DNA from: Planctomycetota bacterium
GTDB lineage: Bacteria; Planctomycetota; Planctomycetia; Pirellulales; Pirellulaceae
DNA: 20,211 nucleotides
Reading direction: 5' to 3'
NCBI GenBank assembly: GCA_026692885.1
Contig: JAPLNJ010000272.1
Span: 1-20,211 of the forward strand
This document shows positions 20,181 through 20,211 of the stretch, piece after piece (positions within the stretch are counted from its first letter, which is position 1; the number at the start of each line of letters is the position of its first letter). The notes under the pieces were generated by a model that made no database searches, was not told where the DNA came from, and saw only the letters and a program-made list of their open reading frames with translations. The translations under genes and the position numbers were made by a program.

Positions 20181-20211
20181 GGCTGCCCGCCGCCGGAGGC
20201 GGCGGGCAGCC
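20181..20211. repeat. 14-bp GC-rich hairpin at the window edge
   Basis: GGCTGCCCGCCGCC (20181-20194) is separated by GGA from its exact reverse complement (20198-20211). The structure reaches the last base, so a following T-run or longer arm cannot be seen. Bases 19979-20180 show no gene. Confidence 0.6.

Overview
The window looks like a chromosomal stretch of a planctomycete, probably Pirellulales-like. This is inferred from the high-GC sequence, long intergenic spaces with many different palindromic elements, secreted proteins with Ala/Pro-rich linkers, a protein carrying the 'VLVHRYYYSGDRSFQGP' type of segment that I associate with planctomycete secretomes, and a very large secretin-like protein. 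No rRNA, tRNA, CRISPR array or intact transposase gene was seen.

Left end (1-4050). A short fragment resembling the start of an Nmad3 (nucleotide modification associated) protein is followed by a minus-strand pair: an MFS permease and a URO-D-superfamily protein, 12 bp apart. A 57-codon reading frame may precede the permease. Next comes a decayed adenine-specific DNA methyltransferase. It keeps the start, motif I, the NPPF motif and the C-terminal GGGMLKLEP segment, but has lost its middle, changed frame and gained an in-frame TGA. The left end therefore holds two relics of DNA-modification genes.

Middle (4248-8466). Two small secreted proteins of the same design are divergently transcribed (4248-4838 minus, 5246-5863 plus). 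Each has a signal peptide, a CGCG/CxC cluster, an Ala/Pro-rich linker and a coiled coil. The plus-strand series continues with an astacin-like zinc metalloprotease (6029-7363) and a papain-like C1 cysteine protease (7510-8466).

Right part (8799-19036, all minus strand). Transcription order is an 812-aa exported protein with Ig-like folds and a long Ala-rich helix, ending in a clear Rho-independent terminator; a 1869-aa giant secretin-like protein; a 305-aa exported protein; and a roughly 245-aa exported protein split by a single-base frameshift. The giant protein keeps the secretin C-terminal signature and a secretin N1-like domain. It also carries an N-terminal beta-rich region, a coiled coil inserted in the N1-like domain, and about 500 helical residues inserted into the secretin region. 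I read the locus as a candidate planctomycete-specific secretin-centred envelope or export apparatus, with the neighbouring exported proteins and proteases as possible partners or cargo. That role is inference.

Right end (19037-20211). A repeat-rich spacer (35-bp tandem units, a perfect 32-bp inverted repeat) precedes a single-domain DsrE/YedF-like protein (19634-19978). Two further hairpins follow.
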